Assembly: GCA_019115425.1 (NCBI GenBank) | Contig: DXDO01000182.1 | Location: forward strand, 1-13,011 | DNA: 13,011 bases | Direction of reading: 5' to 3' | From: Candidatus Agathobaculum merdigallinarum | GTDB lineage: Bacteria > Bacillota > Clostridia > Oscillospirales > Butyricicoccaceae | Shown here: positions 12,759-13,011 of the stretch, one piece after another | Layout of the letters: each line of letters begins with the position of its first letter | Position numbering within the stretch: position 1 is the stretch's first letter | Program-made: the position numbers and the translations under genes | The notes under the pieces: generated by a model | What the model was told of the DNA's origin: nothing | The model's database searches: none | The model's input: the letters and a program-made list of their open reading frames with translations, nothing else

Positions 12759-13011
12759 TCAAATCGCCTCTTCGGCATTTCCTATTTCGTCCCGAAAATT
12801 CCACTTTATATTGATTTCGCCCTTCGGATAGACCGTGATACTTTGCACAAGTTCTTTCATCAGTGTTCGGGAAATCCCTGAAATTTCAGCCTCTTTTAGA
12901 ATACGCTGCTGTTCTGCAATGCAGGATTTCTGCTTTCTCTGTGTTTTTGTCCCTATTATCAAACACTCCTCCAGCTTTGAGATCTCCTCTTGGATTCCCT
13001 GTTCTTTGCGC
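12759..13011 (-). CDS. Large serine recombinase, C-terminal part (partial)
   Basis: The last 83 codons of a gene running off the right edge, ending in TGA at 12759-12761. A charged, coiled-coil-like helix (RKEQGIQEEISKLEECL, then RKQKSCIAEQQRILKEAE) is followed by a C-terminal strand pattern: LMKELVQSITVYPKGEINIKWNFRDEI. This 'leucine-rich helix, then I.VYP...I.I...FRDE' ending is typical of large serine recombinases of phages and integrative elements. The catalytic N-terminus and zinc-ribbon domain lie outside, so the subfamily cannot be named. The gene is AT-rich compared with its neighbours, supporting transfer. It ends 43 bp from the break in spoIVB, the usual place for the recombinase at the tip of its own element. 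Confidence 0.8.
   Translation of the reverse strand, partial: RKEQGIQEEISKLEECLIIGTKTQRKQKSCIAEQQRILKEAEISGISRTLMKELVQSITVYPKGEINIKWNFRDEIGNAEEAI

Noticed and set aside
12587..12778. 63-codon ORF read as an independent small gene
   Set aside because: It is a chimera of the foreign element end and the last 42 codons of spoIVB, and its ATG at 12778 lies inside the recombinase gene.

Overview
The window looks like chromosomal DNA from a spore-forming, GC-rich member of the Clostridia, probably Oscillospirales/Ruminococcaceae-like. The evidence is Spo0A and a SpoIVB tail, a Rex repressor, a Glu111-type MetA, strong Shine-Dalgarno sites, and AT-rich promoters set in GC-rich coding DNA. The species cannot be named from this sequence alone. 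Only metA is on the + strand; every other gene is on the - strand.

Layout, left to right. Positions 1-333 are a non-coding leader with a 19-bp direct repeat and a near-consensus promoter for metA (homoserine O-acyltransferase, with acetyl-CoA specificity predicted). Positions 1249-1519 are a chain of perfect or near-perfect hairpins between the convergent metA and rex. Then, on the - strand, come rex, icd (isocitrate dehydrogenase) and acn (aconitase). icd and rex share a promoter whose -10 box is covered by a good match to the clostridial Rex operator. Redox (NADH/NAD+) sensing therefore probably controls the oxidative branch citrate -> isocitrate -> 2-oxoglutarate and Rex itself.

Positions 5611-8661 hold a tight operon. 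In transcription order it is a YwlE-like protein-arginine phosphatase, rimI, a tandem-domain GNAT acetyltransferase, a small ORF without a usable start codon, and tsaD (tRNA t6A synthesis). A second hairpin chain (8694-8887) separates it from polA. The two chains share a 33-nt hairpin that differs only by one compensatory base-pair swap.

polA (DNA polymerase I) is followed upstream by spo0A, the master regulator of sporulation. spo0A has its own promoter and two 0A boxes. Next to it lies the last 42 codons of spoIVB, the forespore signalling protease. spoIVB is cut exactly at the codons for its catalytic-serine motif by AT-rich foreign DNA, which carries the 3' end of a large serine recombinase gene running off the window edge.

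The most interesting observation is this recombinase-bearing element in spoIVB, next to spo0A. By analogy with the skin element in sigK and SPbeta in spsM, it could be a developmentally excised element that restores a sporulation gene. It could equally be a plain insertion that has disabled sporulation.
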